A program made the translations under genes and the position numbers. From the NCBI RefSeq assembly GCF_021730305.1, contig NZ_CP032674.1, positions 2,465,001 through 2,529,000 on the forward strand: a stretch of 64,000 bases of DNA, written 5' to 3'. Under the pieces are notes generated by a model. That model did not search any database. It was given only the letters and a program-made list of their open reading frames with translations, and had not been told where the DNA came from. Positions 14,575 to 23,165 of this stretch are shown here, one piece after another. The stretch is from Xanthobacter sp. YC-JY1 (GTDB taxonomy: Bacteria; Pseudomonadota; Alphaproteobacteria; Rhizobiales; Xanthobacteraceae). Position 1 is the first letter of the stretch. Each line of letters starts with the position of its first letter.

Positions 14575-17481
14575 ATGGCGATCTACCATTTCTCCGTTCA
14601 GGTCATCGGACGCGCGGCGGGCCGCAGCGCGGTCGCTGCCGCCGCCTACCGATCAGGGGCGCGGTTGCGCGACGACCGGCTGGACCGTGACCATGACTTC
14701 TCAAACAAGCCGGGCGTCGTCCATTCCGAGGTCATGCTGCCGGAGAACGCGCCCGAGGAATGGCGCGACCGCGAAAAGCTCTGGAACGATGTCGAGGCGT
14801 TCGAGAAAAGGAAGGACGCGCAGCTTGCCCGCGAGGTGGAGTTCGCCATTCCGCGCGAGATGACAGAGCGCCAAGGCATCGAATTGGCCCGCGATTTCGT
14901 CCAGTCCGAGTTCGTCGATCAGGGCATGATCGCCGACCTCAACGTGCATTCGGACATGGGCGCGGACGGAATGCCCAAGCCCCATGCCCATGTCATGCTT
15001 ACGATGCGGTCGGTTGACGAAAACGGTTTCGGCCCGAAGGCGCGGGATTGGAACCGCACCGAGCTGGTCGAGCAATGGCGCGAGCGGTGGGCCGAGCATG
15101 TCAACGAGCGGCTGGCCGAACTCGACATCGACGCGCGGATCGACCATCGCAGCCTTGAAGCCCAGGGCATCGGCCTTGAACCACAAACCAAGATCGGCGC
15201 GCCCGCGCAGCGCATCGAGGCGGCCGGACTTGAAGCCGACCGTGCCGAGGATCACCGCCGCATCGCCCGCGAGAACGGCGCGCGCATCGTCGCCGATCCA
15301 TCTTCCGCCCTGGATGCGATCACGCGGCAGCAATCGACCTTCACGCGCCGCGACATGGCGATGTTCGCGCATCGGCACAGCGACGGGATCGACCAGTTCA
15401 ACGAAGTGATGGGCGCGATGCGCGGCGCGCCCGATCTTGTCGAACTCGGCAAGGACGATGTTGGGCAGGACCGCTTCACCACCCGCGACATGATCGAAGC
15501 CGAACAGCGTTTGCACCGCGCCGCCGCGATGATGGCGGAACGGGAACGTCATGAGGTCAACGGCAGGAACCGCGAAGCGGCGCTGGCGCGCGCGGAGGCG
15601 CGCGGCCTTGTCCTGTCCGGCGAGCAGGCCGACGCCTTGGCGCATGTCACGGACGGGCGCGATCTTGGCATTGTCGTCGGGTATGCCGGAACGGGAAAGA
15701 GCGCCATGCTCGGTGTGGCGCGTGAGGCATGGGAGGGAGCCGGATACAGCGTGCGCGGCGCGGCCCCGTCCGGTATCGCCGCCGAGAATCTGGAGCGCGG
15801 ATCGGGCATTGCGTCCCGCACCATCGCCAGCATGGAGCATGGCTGGGCGCAGGGCCGCGACATGCTCACCAGCCGCGATGTGCTGGTGATCGACGAAGCT
15901 GGCATGGTCGGCACGCGGCAGTTGGAGCGCGTGCTGTCCCATGCCGCCGAGGCCGGGGCCAAGGTGGCGCTGATCGGCGATCCGCAGCAGTTGCAATCTA
16001 TCGAGGCGGGCGCGGCCTTCCGTTCGATCTTTGAGCGCCACGGCGGCGCGGAGATCGGCGAGGTGCGCCGCCAGCACGAGGACTGGCAGCGGGACGCCAC
16101 CCGCGACCTGGCGACCGGCAGAACCGGCGACGCGGTCCATGCCTATGACGATCACGGCATGGTGCATGCCGCCGAAACACGCGAGCAGGCGCGCGGCGAC
16201 CTGATCGACCGCTGGGACCGTGACCGGCAGGCGAACCCCGACGCCAGCCGCATCATCCTGACCCACACGAATGCCGAGGTGCAGGAGTTGAACGAAGCTG
16301 CCCGCGACCGGATGCGCGAGGCCGGAAACCTTGGCGACGATGTGCGTGTCGCCGCCGAACGGGGCGCCCGGAATTTCGCACCCGGCGACCGCATCATGTT
16401 CCTGAAGAACGAGCGCGGCCTTGGCGTGAAGAACGGCACGCTCGGGACCATTAAGCAGGTCAGCACGCAGAGCATGACGGTCCGCACCGATGACGGCCGC
16501 GATGTCGCGTTCGACCTGAAGGACTACAATCGCATCGACCACGGCTATGCCGCCACGATCCACAAGGCGCAGGGCATGACCGTGGATCGCGCCCATGTGC
16601 TGGCGACGCCCGGCATGGACCGCCACGGCAGCTATGTCGCCCTATCACGGCACCGCGACGGTATGGACCTGCACTATGGTCATGACGACTTCACCGGGCA
16701 GGACAAACTCATCAACACCCTGTCGCGCGACCGGGCCAAGGACATGGCGACGGATTACGAACCCGCCCGCGACTACGCCGAGCAGCGCGGCATCACCTTC
16801 CGCGAGCGCGTGGAACGGGTTGTCGAGATCGTCAGGCAGGTGCCCGAAAAGGTGCGCGGCATGTTCGACGACCTGCGCCCGCCAGTCGAGGGCGGGTTAG
16901 GACCGGAAAGGAAGGTGGAGGAAAACCCGGAGGCGGCGTTGCGCCGCGCCCGTAGTCGGGCGTTCGTCCGTCATGCCCGTGCCGTTGATGCGATATTCGC
17001 GGCGCAGGACCAGGGCGGCAAGGCCAGCCCGGATCAGGTCAGGGAATTGCAGGAGGCACGTCAGCGGTTCGAGGAGGTGCGCCCCTACGGCTCGCATGAC
17101 GCTGAGGCGGCCTACAAAAAGAACCCGGAGCTTGCGGCGGAGGCGGCGTCCGGCGACGCCCGGCGCGCGATCCGCGCCCTGCAACTGGAAACCGAGCTGC
17201 GCACCGAACCGGCCCGCCGCGCCGACCGCTTCGTGGAACGCTGGCAAAATCTCAAGAGGGCCAGCGACGAGCGATATGCGGCGGGCGACTATGCCGGCCA
17301 CAGGGCCGCGCGGGCGGAGATGGGGAACATGGCGCACAGCCTCGAACGCGACCCGCAGATGGAATCCCTTCTGGCGGGCCGCAAGCGCCAACTCGGCATC
17401 TCATTCGATTCGGGGATGGGCGTCGGCCGCGACCTCACCCTCACGTTCGGGCTCGGTCGGGGACGGGGTCTCGGGCTGTAG
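14575..17481 (+). CDS. traA: Ti-type conjugative relaxase TraA (MOBQ relaxase + helicase)
   Basis: 968 residues. The N-terminal relaxase domain has the catalytic-Tyr region AAAAYRSGARLRD and the metal-binding KPHAHVMLTMR (His137, His139). From ~345 a RecD/TraI-like helicase follows, with Walker A GYAGTGKSAML (~368), Walker B VLVIDEAGMVGT and a late HGYAATIHKAQGMTVDRAH motif. The C-terminus is a charged helical tail. TraA nicks oriT, stays attached to the 5' end and unwinds the transferred strand. ATG 14575 is where family homology starts. Slightly shorter than the ~1100-residue Agrobacterium protein. No coupling or T4SS genes accompany it. Confidence 0.92.
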   Translation: MAIYHFSVQVIGRAAGRSAVAAAAYRSGARLRDDRLDRDHDFSNKPGVVHSEVMLPENAPEEWRDREKLWNDVEAFEKRKDAQLAREVEFAIPREMTERQGIELARDFVQSEFVDQGMIADLNVHSDMGADGMPKPHAHVMLTMRSVDENGFGPKARDWNRTELVEQWRERWAEHVNERLAELDIDARIDHRSLEAQGIGLEPQTKIGAPAQRIEAAGLEADRAEDHRRIARENGARIVADPSSALDAITRQQSTFTRRDMAMFAHRHSDGIDQFNEVMGAMRGAPDLVELGKDDVGQDRFTTRDMIEAEQRLHRAAAMMAERERHEVNGRNREAALARAEARGLVLSGEQADALAHVTDGRDLGIVVGYAGTGKSAMLGVAREAWEGAGYSVRGAAPSGIAAENLERGSGIASRTIASMEHGWAQGRDMLTSRDVLVIDEAGMVGTRQLERVLSHAAEAGAKVALIGDPQQLQSIEAGAAFRSIFERHGGAEIGEVRRQHEDWQRDATRDLATGRTGDAVHAYDDHGMVHAAETREQARGDLIDRWDRDRQANPDASRIILTHTNAEVQELNEAARDRMREAGNLGDDVRVAAERGARNFAPGDRIMFLKNERGLGVKNGTLGTIKQVSTQSMTVRTDDGRDVAFDLKDYNRIDHGYAATIHKAQGMTVDRAHVLATPGMDRHGSYVALSRHRDGMDLHYGHDDFTGQDKLINTLSRDRAKDMATDYEPARDYAEQRGITFRERVERVVEIVRQVPEKVRGMFDDLRPPVEGGLGPERKVEENPEAALRRARSRAFVRHARAVDAIFAAQDQGGKASPDQVRELQEARQRFEEVRPYGSHDAEAAYKKNPELAAEAASGDARRAIRALQLETELRTEPARRADRFVERWQNLKRASDERYAAGDYAGHRAARAEMGNMAHSLERDPQMESLLAGRKRQLGISFDSGMGVGRDLTLTFGLGRGRGLGL

Positions 17482-17611
17482 AACCATCCTATTTACCGCC
17501 GCCTCTTCGCCGCAGCCCTACGCCGCCTAACTATCTATTGCATAACAACAAATCCTTGCCTTTGCCTGTCCTGGCAGTCCCCAGAAACAGCCAGCAGGAG
17601 GCATCGCGGCC

Positions 17612-17830
17612 ATGCGCCACCCAGACCGTATCATCCGCCTGGATACCGTCCGCGACCGGACAGGCCTTTCAAGGTCCACCATCTACCGCAAGATCGCCGA
17701 GGGCACGTTCCCGCCCCAGATCAGGATCAGCGTCAACGGCGCCGGCTGGCGGGAATCTGACATCGACCGATGGGTAGCCGATCCCGTGGCGTGGCGACCA
17801 GGAATCGGGCGCGGCCTCGATGGCGTCTGA
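17612..17830 (+). CDS. AlpA-family transcriptional regulator
   Basis: 72 residues, a MerR-like helix-turn-helix: IIRLDTVRDRTGLSRSTIYR, then IAEGTFPPQIRISVNGAGWRESDIDRWV, the standard AlpA pattern. An AGGAGG box lies 10 bp upstream. AlpA proteins act in excision or gene control of integrative elements, and here it follows the relaxase and precedes the recombinase module. Confidence 0.85.
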   Translation: MRHPDRIIRLDTVRDRTGLSRSTIYRKIAEGTFPPQIRISVNGAGWRESDIDRWVADPVAWRPGIGRGLDGV

Positions 17831-18065
17831 TCGCAGTGCGCGCTCCCGCGCCCGGCGCGTCAGGCCGCCCACGGCGTCGGAGCAGCTTGAGACCCTGTTG
17901 GGCTATCCGTGGCCGTTTCCCGGCAGGCCGCCCAAGCATGACCTATCCGCCTGGACCGTCACCGACGATTGGCCGCGTCCCGTTCCGGTCACAGAGGCCG
18001 AGATCGAGGTGTTCGAGCAATGGTTCGGCGACCTGTTCGACGAACTGTTCGGCTCCGGTGGCTGA
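17820..18065 (+). CDS. Small hypothetical protein of mobile elements
   Basis: 81 residues; I do not recognise a domain. The N-terminus is Arg-rich (ASDRSARSRARRVRPP) and the C-terminus acidic and helical (TEAEIEVFEQWFGDLFDELF). It overlaps the end of the AlpA gene by 11 bp, so it is probably translationally coupled to it. Confidence 0.6.
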   Translation: MASDRSARSRARRVRPPTASEQLETLLGYPWPFPGRPPKHDLSAWTVTDDWPRPVPVTEAEIEVFEQWFGDLFDELFGSGG

Positions 18066-18112
18066 GGCTCCAGGCGCCGAAATCGACGTTGAAACCCACC
18101 CTCCAATAGATT

Positions 18113-18138
18113 ATATGTAGTCACGTATGGCTACATAT
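18113..18138. promoter_or_regulatory. Operator/promoter of the toxin-antitoxin pair
   Basis: ATATGTAG (18113-18120) and CTACATAT (18131-18138), perfect 8-bp arms around 10 bp, just before the antitoxin ribosome site, in an AT-rich TAGATTATAT context. Typical of autoregulated Phd/VapB operators. Confidence 0.6.
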
Positions 18139-18150
18139 GGAGGCGCAAAC

Positions 18151-18399
18151 ATGCTGACCATCAACCTCAGAGACGCCAAGGCTGGATTTTCCAGCCTTGT
18201 GGATGAGGCTGTCAAAGGAGAGATCGTGACCATCACCCGTCATGGCAAGCCCGTCGCGGCCCTGGTCTCGGTCGAGGCGGCGGAGATCGTCCGCAAGGCG
18301 CTCGACCGCAAACGGGCAGGTCTTGTCAGCTATCTCAGGACATTCCCAGGCGGAGAGTTCCCGCGTAACCGCAAACCATCGCGGGATGTCGAGCTTTGA
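18151..18399 (+). CDS. Phd/YefM-family antitoxin
   Basis: 82 residues. MLTINLRDAKAGFSSLVDEA followed by VTITRHGKPVAALVS is the Phd/YefM DNA-binding fold; the C-terminal half would clamp the toxin. ATG 18151 has GGAGG 7 bp upstream; an in-frame ATG at 18127 lies inside the operator. The last base overlaps the toxin start (TTGA), the usual coupling. It should repress its own promoter at 18113-18138. Confidence 0.86.
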   Translation: MLTINLRDAKAGFSSLVDEAVKGEIVTITRHGKPVAALVSVEAAEIVRKALDRKRAGLVSYLRTFPGGEFPRNRKPSRDVEL

Positions 18400-18857
18400 G
18401 CGGTTTTCTTCTCGACACCAACGTCGTCTCCATGCTGGCGCCGTCGAAGTCGGAAGCATCCGCTGACTTCCTCACTTGGCTGGACGGCATGGACGGCGAT
18501 GGCAGGTTATTCCTGTCGGTCGTCTCCATTCATGAGATGGAGAAGCGAATTGCGCTCCTCGACCACAAGGGGGCAACGGCGAAGGCCGCGAGCCTGAAAG
18601 CATGGCTCAGTGGCCTTGTCTCCACATACGATGACAAGATCATTGGCTTCGACGCGCAGGCTGCCGCGATCGGTGGGCGATTGGAAGCGAAGGCGCTCGC
18701 GGCCGGCCATGATCCCGGCATGGCCGATGCCGTGATCGCCGGCATCGCCGCAGCGCATGAACTCGCCATTATCACCCGCAACACGAAGCATTTCCTGCCG
18801 TTCGGTATCGCCGTGCTGTCGCCTGACGAGGCTGCCGCGCAAGGAGACCCGGCATGA
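18396..18857 (+). CDS. VapC-like PIN-domain toxin
   Basis: 153 residues from a TTG start overlapping the antitoxin stop. The PIN nuclease acidic residues are visible: Asp7 (FLLDTN), Glu47 (SIHEME) and Asp111 (GMADAVIAGIA), followed by ITRNTKHF. Such toxins cleave tRNA or rRNA and are neutralised by the adjacent antitoxin. The stop overlaps the recombinase start by 4 bp, tying this module to element maintenance. Confidence 0.86.
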   Translation: MSGFLLDTNVVSMLAPSKSEASADFLTWLDGMDGDGRLFLSVVSIHEMEKRIALLDHKGATAKAASLKAWLSGLVSTYDDKIIGFDAQAAAIGGRLEAKALAAGHDPGMADAVIAGIAAAHELAIITRNTKHFLPFGIAVLSPDEAAAQGDPA

Positions 18858-20590
18858 CCGCTACCTCTTCCACAATCCCCCTGCGCGCCGCCCTCTACCT
18901 GCGCGTCTCGACGGCGCGACAGGCCGAGCATGATGTCTCCATCCCTGATCAGAAGCGGCAGGGTGAGGCTTATTGCGCCTCGCGTGGCTACCAGCTTGTC
19001 GAGACCTATGTGGAACCGGGCGCATCGGCCACCAACGACCGCCGCCCCGAGTTCCAGCGCATGATCGAAGCAGGCACCAGCAAGCCCGGGCCGTTCGACG
19101 TGGTGGTGGTTCACAGCTTCTCGCGCTTCTTCCGCGATCACTTCGAGCTTGAGTTCTACGTCAGGAAGCTGGCGAAGAACGGCGTCAAGCTGGTCTCGAT
19201 CACGCAGGAAATGGGGGATGACCCCATGCACGTCATGATGCGCCAGATCATGGCCCTGTTCGACGAATACCAGTCCAAGGAAAACGCCAAGCACGTCATC
19301 CGCGCCTTGAAGGAGAATGCCCGGCAAGGCTTCTGGAACGGCTCGCTTCCTCCTATCGGCTATCGCGTCGTCGCGGCCGAGCAGCGCGGGGCCAAGACCA
19401 AGAAGAAGCTGGAGATCGACCCGCTTCATGCCGACACGGTGCGGCTGATCTATTGCCTCGCGCTGGAAGGTGACGGCACGACCGGCCAGATGGGCGTCAA
19501 GAACATCGTGTCCTATCTCAACAGCCGCCGCATCTTCACTCGTGACGGCGGGCGATGGGGCATCGGACAGGTTCACCGCATCCTGACCCGCCGCACCTAT
19601 ATGGGCGAGCACGAGTTCAACAAGCGCAGCAAGACCAAGGAACTGAAGCCGGTCAGCGAGATCGTGACGGTTCCGGTCCCGCCAATCATCGACCGCGAGA
19701 CCTTCGACACTGTGCAGGCATTGCTCAAGGCCCGCAACCCGAAGGTCGTGCCGTCCGCCGTCATCAGCGGGCCGACCATGCTCACCGGCCTGATCCATTG
19801 CGCCAAGTGCGGCGGGGCCATGACGATCCGCACCGGCAAGGGCGGGCGCTACCGCTATTATGCCTGTTCGATGAAGGCACGGCAGGGACCGACCGCCTGT
19901 GAGGGCATGGCCGTGCCGATGGACAAGCTCGACGATCTTGTCGCCAGCCATCTGGAAGACCAGCTTCTCCAGCCCGAGCGGCTGGAAATCATCCTCGCCA
20001 GTGTTCTCGACCGGCGGCAGGAGCAGTCCGAGCGCCGCCGCGAGCATATCGCCGAACTGAACAAGCGCGCCGCCGAATCAGAACTGCGTCTCAAGCGTCT
20101 CTATGACGCCATCGAGGCAGGCGTGGCCGACATCGACGATCCCGCCCTCAAGGACCGCATCGACGGCCTCAAGGCTATCCGCGATCAGGCCAGGGCCGAT
20201 GCCGACCGGGCGCAGGCGATGCTCGACAACTCGGGAGCCAAGGCCATCACCCCGCAGATGGTCCGCGCCTTTGCCAAGACAGCACGCCAGCGCATCCGCC
20301 TCGAAGGCGGCGGCTATCGCCGCGACCACCTGCGCGCGCTCGCCCAGCGCGTCGAAGTCGCGGACGGCGAGGTTCGGATCATGGGATCGAAGACCCGGCT
20401 GCTACAGGCGCTTACCGGAAAAAATGGCGTAAACCCAGTGCCCACTCAGGGACTGAAGTGGCGGAAGGGGTGGGATTCGAACCCACGGTGGAGTTGCCCC
20501 CACGGCGGTTTTCAAGACCGCTGCCTTAAACCACTCGGCCACCCTTCCAGGCCCCGCGTCGGGGCGGGGCTGTTGTGCCGTCCCATCTAG
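18854..20590 (+). CDS. Large serine recombinase (integrase of the IME)
   Basis: 578 residues as read. The catalytic domain begins RAALYLRVSTARQ with Ser19 as nucleophile, then IPDQKRQGEAYC and VVVHSFSRFFRDHFE. The recombinase domain spans ~165-270, followed by a zinc-ribbon region (LIHCAKCGGAMTIR, YYACSMKARQGPTAC) and a coiled coil (about 385-440). The last ~49 residues lie beyond the att-arm repeat at 20424-20441 and are antisense to tRNA-Ser, so the tail is probably chromosome-encoded and not original. It starts inside the VapC stop (ATGA). Confidence 0.9.
   Translation: MTATSSTIPLRAALYLRVSTARQAEHDVSIPDQKRQGEAYCASRGYQLVETYVEPGASATNDRRPEFQRMIEAGTSKPGPFDVVVVHSFSRFFRDHFELEFYVRKLAKNGVKLVSITQEMGDDPMHVMMRQIMALFDEYQSKENAKHVIRALKENARQGFWNGSLPPIGYRVVAAEQRGAKTKKKLEIDPLHADTVRLIYCLALEGDGTTGQMGVKNIVSYLNSRRIFTRDGGRWGIGQVHRILTRRTYMGEHEFNKRSKTKELKPVSEIVTVPVPPIIDRETFDTVQALLKARNPKVVPSAVISGPTMLTGLIHCAKCGGAMTIRTGKGGRYRYYACSMKARQGPTACEGMAVPMDKLDDLVASHLEDQLLQPERLEIILASVLDRRQEQSERRREHIAELNKRAAESELRLKRLYDAIEAGVADIDDPALKDRIDGLKAIRDQARADADRAQAMLDNSGAKAITPQMVRAFAKTARQRIRLEGGGYRRDHLRALAQRVEVADGEVRIMGSKTRLLQALTGKNGVNPVPTQGLKWRKGWDSNPRWSCPHGGFQDRCLKPLGHPSRPRVGAGLLCRPI
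20424..20441 (-). repeat. Right att-arm-like sequence of the IME
   Basis: On the minus strand this reads GCACTGGGTTTACGCCAT, differing from the left arm (10192-10209) at two positions. It lies within the recombinase frame, 18 bp from the end of tRNA-Ser. Confidence 0.6.
20459..20548 (-). tRNA. tRNA-Ser(UGA)
   Basis: 90 nt on the minus strand. The acceptor stem GGAAGGG/CCCTTCC is followed by the discriminator G and an encoded CCA. The anticodon stem-loop CGGTCTTGAAAACCG holds anticodon TGA, a long variable arm is present as in class II tRNAs, and the T arm contains GGTTCGAATCC. The IME lies against the 3' side of this gene, which it leaves intact. Confidence 0.95.
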
Positions 20591-20853
20591 AACAGGTGCG
20601 CGGGCGCGTCGAGAGGGGCGGGCGCGGGGAGGCGTGGACAGGGAGTACGGGCGGGGTTCGGCTCGTCCGGACGATGTCGTTTATGGTATCCTGATGGGCA
20701 GCAAGATTGCCGTTTGTTAACCATGGCCGCAACTGCGCCCCATTTTCGCCGTCATTGGACCCCCTGTTGGCGGAATCTGCCGGGGTCCATGCCGATCACG
20801 GCGTGTGCGTTCTGTCTCTGCCGGCGGCAGCAAAAGCGGGGAACCGGGCACGG

Positions 20854-21762
20854 ATGATGACGGGATCGGCGAGGACGCAGCGGAACAGGATCGGTCAACT
20901 CATACGCGCCGTCACCGGCGCGGGGGCAGTGCCATCCATCCGGGGCGTGCGAACCGTGGCGGTTCTGTCGTCGCTCATCGCCATCGCCGGCTGCGGCTCG
21001 GTCGAATCCCTCGGCAGCAAGATCGATCCCATCTGGGGTGTTTCCACCAGCCCGCGCGTGATCGCGGAGGGCGAGCAGGTGCCGCGCGGCGGCGGCAGCT
21101 ACAAGGTGGGCAAGCCCTACACAATCGGCGGGCGCACCTATGTGCCGGCCGAGAATCCCAATTACATGGCCGAGGGCACAGCCTCCTGGTACGGCAAGGA
21201 TTTCCACGGCCGCAAGACCGCCAATGGCGAGATCTTCGACATGGGCTCCATCTCCGCCGCCCACAAGACGCTGCCCATGCCGTCCTATGTGCGGGTGACG
21301 AACCTCTCCAATGATCGCTCCATCGTGGTGCGCATCAACAATCGCGGACCCTATGTGGGCGACCGGCTGATAGACGTCTCCTACAAGACGGCCGAGCTGC
21401 TCGGCTTTGCCCAGCGCGGCATGACCAAGGTGCGCGTGGAATATCTCGGCCGCGCGCCGCTGGACGACGACGACGACATCAAGCTCGCCTCCACCCTGCG
21501 CACCGATGGCCGCCCGGCCGACCTGATCGAGGGCTCTCCGGTGCGCGTCGCCTCGGCCAAGCCTTTCGTGCCGGAAGGCCCGCCCCTGCGCCGGGTCGCG
21601 GCCTCCGCCCCGCCGTCGGACGAGGCGCCGGTGCCGCCGTCGCGGCCCTATGATCTTGGCCAGACGAGCGGTTCGGGCCAGGTGGTGGCCGGCGCAGGCT
21701 GGTCGCAGGGGGCCGCGCCCGTGTCCGGCCTCGGCTTTGCGGGCGTGCCCGGCGAACGCTGA
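20854..21762 (+). CDS. rlpA: RlpA-family septal-ring lipoprotein
   Basis: 302 residues. A lipoprotein signal ends at the lipobox IAGC. The double-psi beta-barrel runs from EGTASWYGKDFHGRKTANGE to INNRGPYVGDRLIDVSYKTA; the C-terminal 90 residues are Pro/Ala-rich and no SPOR domain is seen. In characterised RlpA proteins this fold cleaves peptidoglycan strands lacking stem peptides at division. Two positions differ from the enzymes I recall: GTASWYG where a Glu is common, and INNRGP where NDRGP is common, so activity is uncertain. ATG 20854 starts the signal peptide. It lies directly upstream of the carboxypeptidase-like gene. Confidence 0.83.
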   Translation: MMTGSARTQRNRIGQLIRAVTGAGAVPSIRGVRTVAVLSSLIAIAGCGSVESLGSKIDPIWGVSTSPRVIAEGEQVPRGGGSYKVGKPYTIGGRTYVPAENPNYMAEGTASWYGKDFHGRKTANGEIFDMGSISAAHKTLPMPSYVRVTNLSNDRSIVVRINNRGPYVGDRLIDVSYKTAELLGFAQRGMTKVRVEYLGRAPLDDDDDIKLASTLRTDGRPADLIEGSPVRVASAKPFVPEGPPLRRVAASAPPSDEAPVPPSRPYDLGQTSGSGQVVAGAGWSQGAAPVSGLGFAGVPGER

Positions 21763-21929
21763 GCCGGCCCGGCTCACCCCCAAGCCGAAGATATCCCCCC
21801 AACTCGATTCCCCGAGGGCTTTACCCGGAGCCGGCGCTTCGCGATGATCCCGCCGAATGGGACGTCGTGACCCAAGCCGCGCCGCGGCCGGGACCGGCGC
21901 TGCCCGCGTGCCGTATCCGGTGGAGCCAG

Positions 21930-23165
21930 ATGTCCGTGTCCTCCCGCTTCGCTCCCCGCCTTGCCGCTCTTGCCCTTCCCGCCGTCGCGCTGGCTCTGGT
22001 GGGCGCGCTGACCGCGCCCCGGCCCGCCGCTGCCCAACAGGCGCAGGGCTTCCAGACCTCGGTTCCCGCCGCCGCGTTGATCGATTTCGAGACCGGCACG
22101 ATTCTCTACGAGAAGGACGCGGACAAGCGCTTCGCCCCCGGTACGCTGGTGAAGGTGATGACGGCAGACGTCGTCTTCTCCCAGCTCAAGGCCGGCAAGA
22201 TCGCCCTCGACACCCCCTTCGTGGTGAGCGTGAACGCCTGGAAGCGGGGGGGCGGCCCCTCGGGCGGGGCGGCCATGTTCGCTGAGGTGAACAAGCCGGC
22301 CCCTGTGGGTGAGTTGCTCGCCGGCGCACTGGTGGTCTCGGGCAATGACGCGGCCATCGCGCTGGCCGAAGGCGTCGCCAACACCGAGAGCGAGTTCTCC
22401 CAGATGATGAATGCCGAGGCGAAGGCCATCGGCATGGCGAATTCCGAGTTCCACAACGCCACGGGCTTCGCCGATCCCGGCCAAGTCTCCACGGCGCGCG
22501 ACCTCGGCCTGCTCGCCGCCCACATCATCCGCACCTATCCCACCTATTATCCCGTGTTCGCCCGCCCCAACATCGAGTGGAGCCGCATCAAGCAGCGCAA
22601 TCGCAACGTGCTGCTGGACGCCGGCATCGGCGCGGATGGACTTCAGGTGGGCTGGGTGAAGGATGTGGGCTACCACGCCCTCGGCTCGGCGGTGCAGAAC
22701 GGCCAGCGCCTCATCGTCGCCACCCTCGGCGCCAAGAGCGAGAAGGAGCGGCTGGAGGAGACGCGCAAGCTGCTGGAATGGGGCTTCCAGTCCTTCCGCC
22801 AGCGGCAGATCTTCACGGCGGATCAGGAGATCGGCCGTGCGCAGGTGTTCGGCGGCACGCAGGGCTCGGTCGGACTCGTGGCGAAGGGGGCGGTTTCGAT
22901 CCTCACGCCGCGCTCGGGCAACGAACGCATCACCGCCAAGGTGGTCTACACCGGGCCGCTGCGCGCACCTGTGGCGAAGGGCACGGAGGTCGGCCGCATG
23001 CAGGTCACGCGCGGGCAGGTGAAGGCGCTGGAAATTCCGCTCTACACCGCCGAGGACGTGCCCGTGGGCTCGCTGACGGATCGCGCGCTCGATGGCGGCA
23101 TGACGCTGATGGGCGACAGCGTGCGCGATCTCTTCAAGAAGGTGCTCGCGAAGGTCGGCAAATGA
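21930..23165 (+). CDS. D-alanyl-D-alanine carboxypeptidase-like protein, catalytic motifs altered
   Basis: 411 residues with a signal peptide ending near AAAQQ, a peptidase S11 domain and a C-terminal PBP5_C beta domain. Family enzymes trim the terminal D-Ala of peptidoglycan using SxxK, SxN and KTG motifs. Here the first is TLVK (Thr72-Lys75), the second SGN is normal (Ser137) and the third is QVG (239-241). The serine nucleophile and the Lys of KTG are both absent, so the protein may be an inactive binder. ATG 21930 has a GGTGGAG site. The stop overlaps the tmk start (ATGA). Confidence 0.85.
   Translation: MSVSSRFAPRLAALALPAVALALVGALTAPRPAAAQQAQGFQTSVPAAALIDFETGTILYEKDADKRFAPGTLVKVMTADVVFSQLKAGKIALDTPFVVSVNAWKRGGGPSGGAAMFAEVNKPAPVGELLAGALVVSGNDAAIALAEGVANTESEFSQMMNAEAKAIGMANSEFHNATGFADPGQVSTARDLGLLAAHIIRTYPTYYPVFARPNIEWSRIKQRNRNVLLDAGIGADGLQVGWVKDVGYHALGSAVQNGQRLIVATLGAKSEKERLEETRKLLEWGFQSFRQRQIFTADQEIGRAQVFGGTQGSVGLVAKGAVSILTPRSGNERITAKVVYTGPLRAPVAKGTEVGRMQVTRGQVKALEIPLYTAEDVPVGSLTDRALDGGMTLMGDSVRDLFKKVLAKVGK

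Larger units (their letters stand above)
10192..20441. mobile_element. Integrative mobilizable element (IME) next to tRNA-Ser(UGA)
   Basis: About 10.25 kb bounded by near-identical 18-bp inverted sequences (10192-10209 and 20424-20441). It contains a large serine recombinase at its right end, a MOBQ relaxase with traC/traD and an oriT-like site, AlpA, a toxin-antitoxin pair and cargo genes. There are no type IV secretion genes, so transfer would need a helper, which defines an IME rather than an ICE. The left part (10.2-13.8 kb) is visibly richer in A/T than the surrounding chromosome. The ends are inferred from the repeats and gene content, not from an empty-site comparison. Confidence 0.7.

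Noticed and set aside
14701-16626. Long minus-strand open frame opposite traA
   Set aside because: It is a shadow of the relaxase frame in high-GC DNA; no family resemblance and no ribosome site.
18530-20047. Minus-strand frame opposite VapC and the recombinase
   Set aside because: Spans two genuine genes on the other strand and shows no domain.
10192-20441. Complete self-transmissible ICE
   Set aside because: No VirB/Trb or coupling-protein genes are present; only mobilisation functions are.
20441-20590. C-terminal recombinase segment KWRKGWDSNPR as a conserved domain
   Set aside because: It is the antisense translation of tRNA-Ser and adjacent chromosome, not a protein domain.
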